Positions 1 to 11,634 of a stretch of DNA of 64,000 nt are shown one piece after another. A model generated the notes under the pieces. The model saw only the letters and a list, made by a program, of their open reading frames with translations. It searched no databases and had not been told where the DNA came from. The translations under genes were made by a program, and so were the position numbers. The stretch comes from Albugo candida (lineage: Eukaryota > Oomycota > Peronosporomycetes > Albuginales > Albuginaceae). Within the stretch, counting starts at the first letter, position 1. Every line of letters starts with the position of its first letter. The stretch spans positions 434,001-498,000 of the forward strand of contig CAJNAR010000164.1 of NCBI GenBank assembly GCA_905220665.1, written 5' to 3'.

Positions 1-1527
1 TATATCTCTGCTTGATGAAGATCGCTTACATGCCAATCCTGCAAGACTTTTAGAGAGGCGATATTGCATCTGACAGCGCATCGGCATCGTAATTTTTACA
101 CCGGATTATCCTCACCGAAAAAACGGTTTGGAATTGAAGACATATTGACGCGTGTGCGAAAAGTTGAGAATGCAGAGACCGATATCACCCGGCATCAACT
201 TGTTCGAAATAATGTGGAGCTTATAAATGGAACAGCAAGATTTCTTCCGGATCCTTCCAAAAAGATGGTAGCTTTACTATCAAATAGCTCATTTGAGACA
301 GCAACGGATGGAAATCGCCATTTTCGAGCTAATATTTGTCAACGGCAAGTTTTATTATCGATCTTCTGGATGACATTAACCAAAGCTTTTGTAGAATTCT
401 GACCGCTGACAAATTCCTGATCGCTGTGGGAACCCGACCTGCTCGTCGTGATGACATCGTGTTTGATGGACAGATGATCTTCGATAGCGATCAAATTTTA
501 TGGGGTGGCGTCAAATCGGTACCAAAGCGATTGATCGTTGTCGGTGCAGGTGTGATCGGCATGGAATATGCGTCAATGATGAGTATCATCCCTGGAGCGC
601 AGGTAACTGTAATTGACGGCCGTAAAGAGATACTGGAAATGGCAGACAGAGAAGTCGTAGAAGCTTTGACATATGCCATGCGTCAGACGGGATCACGCTT
701 CTATATGGAAGAGACGATCAAATGTGTTGAGCTATCCAACAAAGATGAAGTAATCATACATCTAAATAGCGGGAAAACGATTGTCGGCGATGGACTCCTT
801 TATACTGTTGGACGACAAGGTAATACCGAGGGACTTGATTTATCAGCAATTGGTCTACAGACAGACAAGCGAGGGCTTATCAAAGTCAATGAAAATTTTC
901 AAACTTCTGTTCCACACATGTAAACTCACGAATAACCACCGAGATCGAAAATGACATGATTCTTCGTCTCGTAGATATGCGGCTGGAGATTGTACTGGTT
1001 TTCCCGCACTAGCCTCAACCTCAATGGAGCAAGGTCGCCTGGCGTCCGTCCACATGCGAACTTCCATGCCGACTAATACTTCAGGTCATGCTGAGCCAAC
1101 CGACCCACAACATATGCGCACTCGTATGCGCTCCGGTGATTTTTTTCCCTTTGGCATATACACTGTTCCAGAAATATCTATGGTGGGCAAAAATGAGTAT
1201 CAGTTGACGAAAGAAGGAATCGCTTATGAAGTGGGTGTCGCCCGCTATGAAGAATTGGCAAAAGGCCAGATGCTAGGAGGTGTTCCAGGATTCCTTAAGA
1301 TTATATTCTGCCCAACTACACTGTATATTTTGGGGGTTCACGCGATTGGAGAAGGCGCGACCGAGATAATTCACATTGGTCAAGTGGTTATGTCAACTGG
1401 CGGAACACTAGAATACTTTCGGAATGCCGTGTTCAATTACCCTACCTTGGCGGAAGCTTACCGTGTTGCTGCTTTGCATGGGTTAAGTAAGGTTGAATGT
1501 CTACGATTCACACAGGCGGTGATGTAA
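1..1527 (+). CDS. sthA: Soluble pyridine nucleotide transhydrogenase, 5' end outside window
   Basis: Flavoprotein of the dihydrolipoamide dehydrogenase family that moves hydride between NADPH and NAD+. Exons 54-344, 395-919 and 975-1527; bases 1-53 look like the end of an intron (acceptor TAG at 51-53). The FAD-binding N-terminus lies upstream of the window. Visible are the NAD-binding Rossmann motif VVGAGVIGMEYAS, the second FAD motif YAAGDCTGFPALAS (complete only when intron 920-974 is removed) and a dimerisation domain with GIYTVPEISMVG and FNYPTLAEAYRVAALHGL. These match bacterial SthA better than lipoamide dehydrogenase. The intron at 345-394 must be GC-AG for the frame to join, giving LTADKFLIAVGTRP. 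Its product is probably soluble; the missing N-terminus prevents calling a targeting peptide. Confidence 0.88.
345..394 (+). other. GC-AG intron in the transhydrogenase gene
   Basis: The donor reads GCAAGT and the acceptor TTTTGTAG. None of the GT dinucleotides between 260 and 394 joins the upstream frame to the conserved downstream frame. The GC at 345 does, turning codon CG+A into Arg directly before ILTADKFLIAVG. The length of 50 nt is normal for this window. Confidence 0.75.
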
Positions 1528-1708
1528 AAAGCTTCATGCGATCGCGCGTACTTATTCTCTTTGTTGCCTTTCTATAAATAATTCCATAAGCTGAATTTTA
1601 CCCAATCCGAGGATTTGATTGACTCGCCTTATTGCTTGCAACGGAAGAGAAAGTTGTCCTTCTCCTCGCTCGATTCGAGGTTTAGTGGGCATCATTCAGC
1701 AATATATA

Positions 1709-3681
1709 ATGCGAAATTCACCGAATTATCATGTGGAAGAAGGATTTAATGCAGCAGATAATGTCAACTCAAACACATCGATCTCAACCACGTACGATAC
1801 GTGGAACACGCCAAGCAATCAAGAAGGCAGCTCCAAAAGGTCAAGTTCACGAACAATGAAAGAAGAAGAGAGATCAATTTTGAATGGATCTTTCGATATG
1901 AACACACGCTTGGAAAAGTTCCCTCTTGACGGTCAGATTGCAGATGAGAATGAGGTGGAGAAACAATCGCAGTTGGATGAGGAGGCTTTCGCTGATAATG
2001 ATTTATCCAAAGACTTGATGCACGGGATTAATTCATTCTGGGCAATCATACTACCAATCACTATAACCATCACAGTAGCGAGGTACAAAAAATATGCAAT
2101 TTGGGTGTCTGAGATGATAAAAGGTTTTTCTCAGCATTGTAGTGGTCAACTTCAGGAACGAAGATATGAAGGAGTCTATGAAGTATGTCCTTACATGAAA
2201 ATGCAACTGGATAGGATGTTTAAAATGATGCTGTGGCCACATAGGAGCTATTTGGTATACGGAGATGCTGAGCAGAATTCTGGGTCGTCGATTTTCGGAC
2301 GATCATTGATCAATGCCGTTGTACTAATAGGTGCAATTGCAATATTGACATTCGGAATGGTGCTCTTGTACAAATACAATTGTACTAAGGTATATCTGTA
2401 TTTAATACTAGAACATGACTTATACCTAATACTCGAATGAGCAGTTCCTGGCAGGCTACATTATGTTTGCTGTAGTCTCAATATTAAGTTTTGTTGGTGG
2501 TCAGTTGATGGACACAATACTCCAAGCACAAAGTGGTTGGATTGTGGATTGGCCCTCATTCATCTTCATCATGGTCAATTTAGGCTTAGTGGGAGTGGTT
2601 GCAATTTTTTACCAAAAAGGTGTTCCGAAGGCGATCCAAGGGGCATATCTAGTACTTTCAAGTATCATTCTTGCATGGCAATTCTCAATGTGGCCCGAGG
2701 TATGTTCTCTATTATCGCGCTTGGATAATTTGACTAGGTATGTTTTTGAACAGTGGACGACTTGGATTTTCTGTTTTTCATTTGCATGCTACGATCTCTG
2801 TGCCGTGCTGACACCATGCGGTCCTTTGAAATGTTTGATCAATTTGATACAAGATAAACAGACACCCCTTCCCGGCCTACTTTATGAGGCTGATGTGGCG
2901 GATAGAGTACGACACAGTCTAACAGATCCTCATGTGGAAGATGGGCAACAACAATCATCGGCCAATGCAGCCAGAAAGCCAACTCGATCTCATTCTAATG
3001 CATCCTCCGAAGCTCAGCGTCCACCATTGACTGTGGAAGAATCCGATTTCTCGCCTTATCATTGCGACACCATGGAAAATCTTGTGCAATTGCTCAAGCT
3101 ATTCTATCAGACCTTCAGCGCAAAGGATTTGTGGAAGGTTGATCAAGTTGCAGAAAAGTTTTTTGAATCGCAGGATCGGTTATGGATGCTGATATATCAT
3201 AAATATAATGTATGCTCTTGTGTCGTGGGGACCCTTTGTCCGGTACAAGAACGCGCAGAAGCGAAGAAGCGTTCGGAGAATGAAGTGCATGACGATAAGG
3301 AAGGTACATTACCGGCAAATCTTCCTCTTGGATTCCCACTAATGATCGGTCCGTTGTAGCGAACACTATCAAATTGGGCTTGGGAGACTTTATATTTTAC
3401 AGCGTCTTGGTTGGACGTGCTGCCATTTACGATTTTTCGACCTTTGTGGTCTGCTTCCTCAGTGTGTTACTGGTAAGATATCGAAAACCGTTACCGAAGC
3501 TGATTGTTGATCTTCCTATATGTAGGGGCTGGGAGGTACATTATTCCTGCTTTCAGTTCTCCACAAAGCACTCCCGGCGTTACCAATTTCGATCTTTTTG
3601 GCGATTCTTGTGTACTTTTGGACACGTTACGTATACGTGGACTTTGGTGACTTTCTTTTTATGCGCGGTGTTTTAATTTGA
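1709..3681 (+). CDS. PSEN: Presenilin-type intramembrane aspartyl protease
   Basis: Catalytic subunit type of gamma-secretase, a multi-pass membrane protease of the ER and endomembranes. Seven exons: 1709-2082, 2135-2182, 2245-2389, 2445-2699, 2754-3303, 3360-3472, 3526-3681, giving about 546 residues. All phases agree, and the two short introns at 2083 and 2183 together restore TM1 (PITITITVASIVVVNF). Catalytic aspartates are in CYDLCAVL (about D288) and KLGLGDFIFYS (about D467), followed by the PALP motif (KALPALPISIF, about 512). The acidic hydrophilic N-terminus (about 100 residues) and the loop between the two aspartates (about 180 residues) are low complexity, as in other presenilins. 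Start at 1709 is the first ATG of the open frame. Identification is secure; exact ends of the loop exon are less so. Confidence 0.93.
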
Positions 3682-4205
3682 GTTTCATCGTGAAGCCAAT
3701 GCATTCTGGATAGGTTAGAGATATTCAATGTACTGATTAGATATAAGGTTACAATACTTAAGTTTTTTATCATCCAATATGAGTCGAAATGTCGAAATGG
3801 GTGGGTATAAGTACGGTCTACTTTGACCCATACTCTCTAAATTTGATATCTGCGATTGCAAATTCGTGCCCGAAAAGTAGTGACGCGACGGAGAGCTAAC
3901 TGTGCACGCAGCAAACTACACAAGATAAAGGTCGAATTTAGGTAAAATAGTGTATTGACCTGATCCACAGTCATACCATGCGAATTTACAAGAGCTCATG
4001 AAGAATTAATCCCCTACGATAGGAATACTTCGAAGAAAGTCGACGAAAAGAGATCTGGAAGGCACGAGCAAAGCGATAAGATTGGTTTCGTGATCAGAGT
4101 ATTGGTTATGTCAGACGCGTCCAAACTAGGGTACTTGAAACATATTTCCTTACGGATACCTCAATATTTCAATAAATTGCTAAATTTGATTGATTCTCTT
4201 CCCTC
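3682..4205. other. Intergenic, no gene seen
   Basis: This 524-bp stretch lies between the presenilin stop and the start of the RNA-binding protein. It should hold the terminator of one and the promoter of the other. I see no conserved coding frame; the short frame from 4090 runs into the next gene's 5' region and resembles nothing. Confidence 0.5.
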
Positions 4206-6291
4206 ATGCCGTTTAGAAAAATATTTATTGGTGGCCTGTCTTATGAGACTACAGATGGTATCCTCAATGATGCTATCATCGTGTGCTTCGTACACATAGA
4301 ATCATGTTACTTGCGTCAATAGACAAGCTGAGGACTTATTTTGGCGCTTTCGGCTCAGTCACGGATGCAGTTGTCATGAAGGATCCAATTTCTCGAAGAT
4401 CCCGTGGATTTGGCTTCATTACATACGCGGATCCTGCATGTGTGGATAGAGCGTTGGCGCAACCGAGTCATGTATTAGATAGTCGACGTGTACGCTATAC
4501 TTCTTTTCACTTCGCAAAATCTAAGCTGTGGTTAAATTTTCCAGGTTGAGGCAAAGCGTGCAGTTCCACGAGCAGATAGTTCTCGTGAGGTCACCAGCAC
4601 GACAATCAAGCCTACTGGCCCCATTGTACTCCCAACGCTTAATACTACTTCTGCGGGTGGAGGAGCGACAAAGAAAATTTTCGTCGGCGGTCTTCACTAT
4701 GAGACCAAAGATGGTATGTAAAGATTCCTTGCAGTCGAATACATTTTTATCGTCACATTTTGAGTAGCAGAATTCAAGAAATATTTTCAGAAGTACGGCA
4801 AAGTCGTATCAGCAGAAGTAATGTTCAATCGAGAAACCAACAAATCAAGAGGATTTGGCTTTGTGGTTTTTGAAAATGAGCAAAGTGTGGACCTGATTCT
4901 GAATGAAAGAGACCATATGATTGACGGAAAATTGGTACCAAACTTTTCAATTTTTCATTCAGACGGTCTAACGAGCCACCGTGTTTGTCTGATAGGTTGA
5001 AGTGAAGCGTGCAGTTCCTCGGACAGATGTACCTCCTATCCGAGCGATCCCATCACGGGGAGCACCATCAAGCGGGACGGGTTCTGTAGAAAGCAACGAA
5101 GATGCTAATGTGAACTTAGTGAAAAGTGCCTCAGGCACTACTAATGCGGTTGTGCAGCCAGCTACAATGATCAAGTCGAGCTCATCCTCAGTTCCAACAG
5201 CCAATTTATTACCAAATGGGATCCTTGGAGGATATGCTGCAGCAGTTCGGTATGGTGGCCGCGGAATACCTCGAGATTCACATTCAGCATCCTTTCTCAG
5301 TCCGGCCTCTGTGTCGGCGCTTGAAGGAGGAGAATTTCTAGAGCCTTCTTCGATTGTTTCATCACCTCATCAACCCTCAACGAGTCAGTTATCTTCGAAT
5401 TTCTCTCTAGGTGGTGTAGCTGAAGCTCTCAATAGCCTCAATATCAAGGAAGAAACCTCACCGCGGACGTCCAAAGCATCCTCTGATGAGTCTTGCGACA
5501 AATTGCCTGAGTCGTATTCTAATGAATCCGTGTTTGAGGGATTCAAGAACTCGTTACCTTCCTCCCTTTCCACGCAATGGCACATCCCATCCAGCGTAGC
5601 TCCTTCGGTTCGATCACCACCACCAGCCAATGGGCACTTGGGTTCAAATGACTTGGAGCAACCTTCGTTTTTGAATTCAGGATTATCAGATAGTAACAGT
5701 CATTTCCCATGGCAATCATCGTCATGGCAGCACGCATCCTGGGGCGTGATACCTCCAGCTCCATCCGACGATCAAATCGACCCTCAAAATCCTCGATCTC
5801 CATCCACAGCATTACCTTCTATCGGTAACCCTCCTAATACAACTACATCATCGCTTTTCTCCATGTTTTCTTCGACCGCGGACGTATGGCCTCGATCGCA
5901 GCAGCTTGGAGATGCGAATGGAAGTTCCGATTGTGCGGGTTTCGGTGGAATGATGGGAATGAATTTGAACCTTGATTCTACCAGTAGTACGTTTGAAGAG
6001 AGCTTGGGTATCGGTGCAAAATTGGCCACGAATCCTTTGGCTTCCCCTGCATTATCCGGTATATTCTCTCAAGATTCGTCTGATGTAGAGGTTCGGTCAA
6101 ATGGAGCGCTTTCAAACTTGGACAATATGATAGGAAGAAGTTTATGCACCCAAGAAGGTAACTCAGGGTCGAGGATGTCAAAGCAGTTTTATTATATGGA
6201 TCAGGATCGCAGTCGCGGCTCGAGCTCTAGTTTAGGAACAAAGTTGCAGGAGTCGGCGCCATTCTCGTTTCAGGATGAGCATTCTAGGTAA
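4206..6291 (+). CDS. Two-RRM RNA-binding protein, DAZAP1/Musashi/hnRNP A-B type
   Basis: Cytoplasmic or nuclear mRNA-binding protein of the Musashi/DAZAP1 class. Exons 4206-4257, 4323-4489, 4545-4713, 4771-4934 and 4996-6291, about 615 residues. RRM1 (residues about 3-78) has RNP2 KIFIGGL and RNP1 RGFGFITY; RRM2 (about 110-185) has KIFVGGL and RGFGFVVF. Each RRM ends in the same VE(A/V)KRAVPR linker and each is split by introns at equivalent points (after ETTD or ETKD, and before VE.KR), so the two look like an internal duplication that kept its intron positions. The remaining 430 residues are Ser/Pro/Asn-rich and disordered, with no further domain. The start is the ATG just before KIFIGGL. 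Confidence 0.9.
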
Positions 6292-6483
6292 AGAACACCT
6301 AAAATAAGGACGGCTCTAGAAACTTTTCAACTTCCGATAACGATACCAATCGAAAGCTTTTAACCAATTGAACCTGATCATTCGCTATGTTCTTACTGTA
6401 TTTTATCCAATCTATGAAGCAATAACACACGGTATGATCCAATGGGTTGAAAGACAAAAAAATCGCAATAAATTCTTGGAAAA

Positions 6484-8607
6484 ATGGATGAAGCTTCGAG
6501 TCGCAATGAGAATTACTTGCGTCGTACATTTTGCCAGATTCCTTTCTCTAAAATCAAGAGAAATGCAGAAAGAAGTGATTTGTGTCTCGATAAACTAATA
6601 ACCTTTTTGGAGCATAAAGCAAAAGCGGATCGGCTTGCCAACGAAGAATTAGGAAATTTGCTCCATCCTAATGAGACATCACCGGATTCAAAGCTGGAGG
6701 AATTTGAGGAATATGGTACAAGTATCAGAAAAGCAATCATTGAATTAAAATCGTATGTCGAAATGAACTGTTATCAGCATTTGCTGCTTGCCAAAGTACT
6801 TGAAGATCAGGTTGCGCTACCTCTTCGAAAACTGCAAGATCATGCGAAGTCGTACAGGAAGACACTTCAGCGTGAAATCGCAAGCGTGAGTGAAAATTAC
6901 ACCGAATCTTATCGAGTAATGATGCAGGTAGCAATACGTTTGATACTTGGGGGAAGTGTACTTGCTGGATGACATACGACTCTTAGGCGAATGAAGAGAT
7001 GGGAAGAATCGAGAGAGAATTACACGAAGCGATAGATCGTCAACAGAAAGCGTTCAACGTATGTCTCACTTAATTTTTCCGGTTTAATTCGGTAATGGTG
7101 CCTGTAATAGTGCGGAGGGATTCCAGCATTTGAGTTGCAAAGGTTAGCAATGCGGGTTTCCAAGTGTAAAGAAATGCATGAAATAGCAAAATCAGAACAC
7201 TTGCAGTATAAAAGAGCATTGTTCGGCCGTATTGTCGCCAGAGATGAGATGGGAATGGCAGTAGCGGTGGCATATCAAAGGAATGAGGAAGAGAGAATGG
7301 ATCAAATAAAATCGAGCTTGGAGCGATTTGTTCATGTAGAAACAGAACGCATGAAAGCTGCTCAGGTGCAACTTGAGTCACTAAAAATTCATGTTGAGAA
7401 CATCAATCAGGATGAGGATATTCAACTTCTGATACATGTACTTCAAGCTTAGGCTCATCAAGTCAAATCTACATACTGAGCATGGCGTTTCATGTGTTAT
7501 GTAGAACCATTCCAATCCAGATAATATGCATTTCCAAGGGAGAGCCTTGTCGATTCTGGATTGGAAGCGACTTCGAAAACAGACAGATTCCGACGAAGAT
7601 TCCAATTCGGATGATGAAAGCATCGGAAAGACCAATGAAGAATGCTGTAAAGAAAACGATATCAGCGATTTTGCTGTTTCAGAGGAAGAAGCAAGAAAAA
7701 AACATCAGACCCCTACGTCTGTGAATCCCGTTGCGATGGGTGAAGCCTTGAGATCTTTTTTCGAAGCCAACCCGCCAGATTTGGAGCAAGCTTGCTCTAC
7801 TATTGAAGCCATGTGCATGCGGAAGCGTGGTCGTACTAGCTTTGTCAAATGCTTGAGTCATCAGCGAGGCTTTGAGACGAGGATAAAAACGGAGCATGCG
7901 TTTGATGCAATGGTGAGATGCTTCAACGCTTTTTTACAAAGATGCATGCATCAAAATCATGTTCGAGCAGCTAAAACAGCGATTATCCTTGCTGAGACGT
8001 TTTATATTGCCAAGCAAGATCTCTTGAGTGCAAACATGGAAGGGATGACAAGCTCGATGGATTCTGTCCAAGTATCTGATGCAGCCGCTTCCCGCTCGGA
8101 ACCTGTGGAATCTCCCCGTATCAATCGAGTATATCTTCAGGTCAAAATCAAGCAGCATCCTATTTGGAAAAGTCCAAAGGTAAAAGCGCTCGACTTTCTT
8201 GCTACCTCTCGATCTTCTCACATGACGATCATAGTTTTGGGAGAAAGCCTTATTACTCGCGATCGGAGAAGAACTGCAACGATCATCTCCGTCCATTCCC
8301 TGGGAGTGTCTCCCAAGCGGCATCCCGAAAAGTGAAAGTATGTTGTGCTCTGTTTTCGAACAAAATCTCACCCAATACATCGATCCCAATTTTAGATGTG
8401 TATACCCGGGAAGAAGCTGTTTCTCACGTCCATAATATCATATTCGGGCAACTTGGCTCTTTCACATTGAGCATGCTGGAATTCGGTGTTCCCTTGGCCC
8501 AAATCGAGTCGTTTATTGAGACAATGTGCGATGCAAACGAGCTAACCGAAGAACAGCGTTTTCAGTTGCGCAAAAGCTTAAGAGAAATTAGAATCGCTTT
8601 ACAATAA
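6484..8607 (+). CDS. F-BAR-like coiled-coil protein with KIAA0513/SBF2-like C-terminal domain
   Basis: Exons 6484-6927, 6987-7058, 7135-7437, 7505-8179, 8235-8337 and 8396-8607, about 602 residues. Residues about 30-270 are a long charged helical region with the order of an FCH/F-BAR domain (LDKLITFLEHKAKADRLA near the start, then several heptad-rich helices), expected to bind and bend membranes as a dimer. After a Ser/Glu-rich linker, residues about 350-600 resemble the SBF2/KIAA0513 domain: LRSFFEANPPDLEQ, RCFNAFLQRC, AKTAIILAETFY, the KQHPIW...FWEKALL turn, and a final EFGVPLAQIESFIE...ELTEEQR. The last two introns are needed to join FWEKALLLAIGEEL and VYTREEAVSHVH. Likely an endocytic or cytoskeletal adaptor; that is inference. 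It ends 28 bp from the convergent thiolase gene. Confidence 0.72.
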
Positions 8608-8635
8608 CAGATATCCAACTTTCGAGGATACTATC

Positions 8636-10051
8636 TCAATTCAGAAGCTCGATGATCATGGCTCCGGCTCCACCGCCTCCATTACAGATGGAAGCACATC
8701 CAATCGTTGCATCCTTTTGTCGCAATATATGGATCAGTGATCCAACAACACGAACACCCGACATGCCAATCGGATGGCCGATAGCAACAGCACCGCCATT
8801 TACATTCACTCGACTATGATCAAGATCCATTAACCTCATGTTAGCTAATGGAACTACTGAGAAAGCTTCATTTATTTCGTGATATTCGATATCGTCCAGC
8901 TGCAAGCCAGCTCGATGAAGAGCCACAGGAATGGCTTTCGACGGCGCAATCGTGAATTCATCGGGCTTTTGGGCAGCATCACCGAATCCAAGAATTCTCG
9001 CAAGTGGCTTCAAATTCATTTCTCTAGCTTTATGAGCCGACATGAGGACCATTGATGCGGCACCATCGTTCAAAGGTGACGCATTCGCTGCTGTTACCGT
9101 GCCATCTTTCGTAAAAGCTGGTCGTAGCTTTGGAATTCTTTCAGGATTGGTATTGAAAGGCTCTTCGTCTCTAGCATAAACTTTTGGATCGCCTTTACGC
9201 TGTGAAATTGAAACTGGAACGATCTCAGCGTCGAATAATCCCTGCTCATTGGCTTTGATTGCCCTCGCATAAGACTCAATAGCATAAGCATCTTGATCCT
9301 CACGACTAAAGTTAAAGTTTCTCGCGCAAATTTCTCCACAAATTCCCTGCAAAAAAATAAGAATTACGAGATTGCATGCTCCGATCGACATTTTGTACCA
9401 TGTGTTGATTGTCGTAAGGATCCCACAGTCCATCATGAATGACCCCATCGATGAGCTGAGAATATAAAAATATAAGCTCGAGTATATTGCAATAAAAATA
9501 CGTGGCACCTGGCCGTTCCCCAAACGATAACCTCGACGAGCTTTTGCCAAATAAAATGGAACATTTGACATGCTTTCAAAACCGCCGGCAAGAACTACTT
9601 CTTGTGAGCCACACTGGATAGTTTGTGCCGAAATGGCAATAGCTTTCATTCCAGAAGCGCATACTTTATTGATCGTGGTGCACGGAATTCGCTCTGGGAA
9701 GTTAGCCTTAAGAATCGATTGACGTGCAGGAGCTTGACCGATGCCCGCGCTAACAACGTTTCCGATAAAAGCCTCCTGAATATCGTTTGGTGAGATTCCT
9801 GCTCGTTTCACAGATTCTCTGTTCGCGATGACACCAAGTTCCGGCCCAGAAAGATCTTGGAAAGCTCCATTAAGCGTTCCGATTGGTGTGCGCGCGTAGC
9901 TGACAATCACGACGTCCTACACCAAGCGTGATGATAATCATTTTATTATAGACAGCGTAAGTACCTTTTCATTTCTGATTCTGGTCGAGAGGGCTCTACA
10001 GACATGCGAACATTTGCCCGAGGAGTAAACTTGCTTTAGGATCTTGAACAT
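8636..10051 (-). CDS. ACAT1: Acetyl-CoA acetyltransferase (thiolase II), mitochondrial
   Basis: Condenses two acetyl-CoA to acetoacetyl-CoA or reverses it in ketone and isoleucine breakdown. Exons 9965-10051, 9509-9916, 9399-9455 and 8636-9346, about 420 residues. Catalytic residues are visible: nucleophilic Cys in NKVCASGMKA, NEAFS, His in GHPIGMSG and the final CNGGGGAGAM loop. Removing introns 9456-9508 and 9347-9398 gives the continuous LIDGVIHDGLWDPYDNQHM and GICGEICARN. The first exon encodes an Arg/Ser-rich leader ending RALSTRIRNEK, a typical mitochondrial presequence, fused to DVVIVSYARTPIG. The start is the first ATG of that exon. Its 5' end faces PEX12. Confidence 0.95.
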
Positions 10052-10118
10052 GTTCTTAACCGTTGAGTGAAGGTAAATTAATGTATGAATGTGACGCGAA
10101 TGTTGTGCCGCCTGGAAT
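10052..10118. promoter_or_regulatory. Shared divergent 5' region of thiolase and PEX12
   Basis: Only 67 bp separate the two opposite start codons, so the core promoters of both genes must lie here or overlap the first exons. No specific box was recognised. Confidence 0.45.
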
Positions 10119-11473
10119 ATGGTGCTCGAGCATGTCCTTGCAAACCGATCGGATGGAGTCGCATTTCCGTCAATTTTTGACTTATTTATGCAAGAAAAGT
10201 TGAATAAAAGCATGCGATCGGCTTTCTTATATATTCTGAAAGTGCTCAGCGATACGTATCCGTCGAATATTTCTCTCACACGGCTTCTTTTGTACTCTGA
10301 AGAAGCTTATGCTGTCAGCAAGCTCTTATTGGAAAGATACTGTCTAGAATTGCACGACAGCACCTTATCAGAGCATTTTTATGGAATGAAACGCGTTATT
10401 GCTTGTGTCCCTAAAGAAAAAAACCAATCATTTTCTTCGCTCAACAGTGAAAGAAGGAAGAAGGCAATTCTCTTTGTGGTAGGTGCATCATTGACGACCA
10501 AGGTTGTAAAGTTGACCTCATCTATCATCACTCTAGGCGTTATTTCCTTATATGAAGGCAAAATTAGATCAATTTTATGAAAGATGTAAACAGCCAGAGA
10601 ACATTGAAAGAAGGACTGCACGCATTGACGACGAGCGAAGCGATTCCACAAGCACTGTATGCGTCAAGACTATACTATTTTTTAAAACATGGTTCCAGTT
10701 GCAAGAATGGAATCGGCATAAACGAATCTATCAGCGGCTATATCCGCTTGTCCATTTTTGCCTTGAGAGTACTTATGTACTGTATCAGGTGCGTTCAATC
10801 AAGCTGAAGTAATATTTTCACGTGGTCAATCTGCTTGATTATGTAGTGGCTGTATCTGCTTGGGAATACACGGTATTTCTCGCCGCTATTGCACAGTTTG
10901 GGAATCGTTCTTGTGGCTCGTACGCCACAAGATCAAGTAAGAAACCTGTTCAAAGCGTATGATATAACTATGTCTACGGTGTAGGCAGCTTATGAGAAGA
11001 TACGAAGAGACTATCGTATACAAATCCTCGCAAAGCTTAGTGATGGTGGTCCGTGGAAGCAGGTTTCACGAATTTTGTATCGATTGATATGGACTCTGGC
11101 AGATCATTTTTACGTATCCGTGATGCTCGGACTTGCTGGATATAAAATGCTTGAGTGGATACACTCCGAAGAAGGCGCAGCAGCAAGCACATCGGCTCGA
11201 ATTGGGAGCGATGGACCAGTTCCTCCACCACCACTTGCACCGCCTCTTACTGGTCCAACAGCCCATTTGGCTCTCTTACATCCATCCTTGTGCTCCTTGT
11301 GTCTGAAAACTCGCACCAATCCGGCAGCATCGAGCTCAGGACATGTTTTCTGCTATCCGTGCATTTACGAATATGTTAAACGACATCAAAAGTGCCCACT
11401 CACAAACATCAAGTGCGACATTTCAACAATTATCAAGGTTTACGATGAAACACCGCACTTGGCGTTTAAGTGA
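10119..11473 (+). CDS. PEX12: Peroxisome assembly protein PEX12 (RING peroxin)
   Basis: Subunit of the PEX2-PEX10-PEX12 ubiquitin ligase of the peroxisomal membrane, needed for recycling of the import receptor PEX5. Exons 10119-10478, 10537-10788, 10847-10936 and 10985-11473, about 396 residues. The N-terminal Pex2/Pex12 helical domain has FDLFMQEKLNKSMRSAF, SEHFYGMKR and ALFPYMKAKLDQFYERC; the next exon gives LLGNTRYFSPLLHSLGI, a well-conserved PEX12 stretch. After a Pro/Ala-rich spacer (about 320-340) comes the C-terminal RING (CSLCLKTRTNP...GHVFCYPCIYEYV...CPLT). As in other PEX12 proteins the RING lacks some of the standard zinc ligands. All intron phases are zero, which keeps the frame clear. 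Confidence 0.95.
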
Positions 11474-11634
11474 TGCTGTTGTAAGCGTATTGAGTGCAAG
11501 TGAAAAGTGTTATGGTTGCTATTGAATCAATTCTCTCTATTCAAAAGACATGAAGCTAAATATGCAAGCAATGGACATTGACCACAGCCGACAAGTCTCT
11601 TGCAAGTTGACAACACTTGCGAGGATGTGGCTGT

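Noticed and set aside
260..402. Frameshift or pseudogene in the transhydrogenase
   Set aside because: A GC-AG intron with a standard GCAAGT donor explains the frame change without damage, and the rest of the gene is intact.
8164..8337. Separate small gene overlapping the F-BAR gene's 3' part
   Set aside because: The frame is partly intron and partly exon of the same gene; correct splicing uses 8235-8337 in another frame and 8396-8607.
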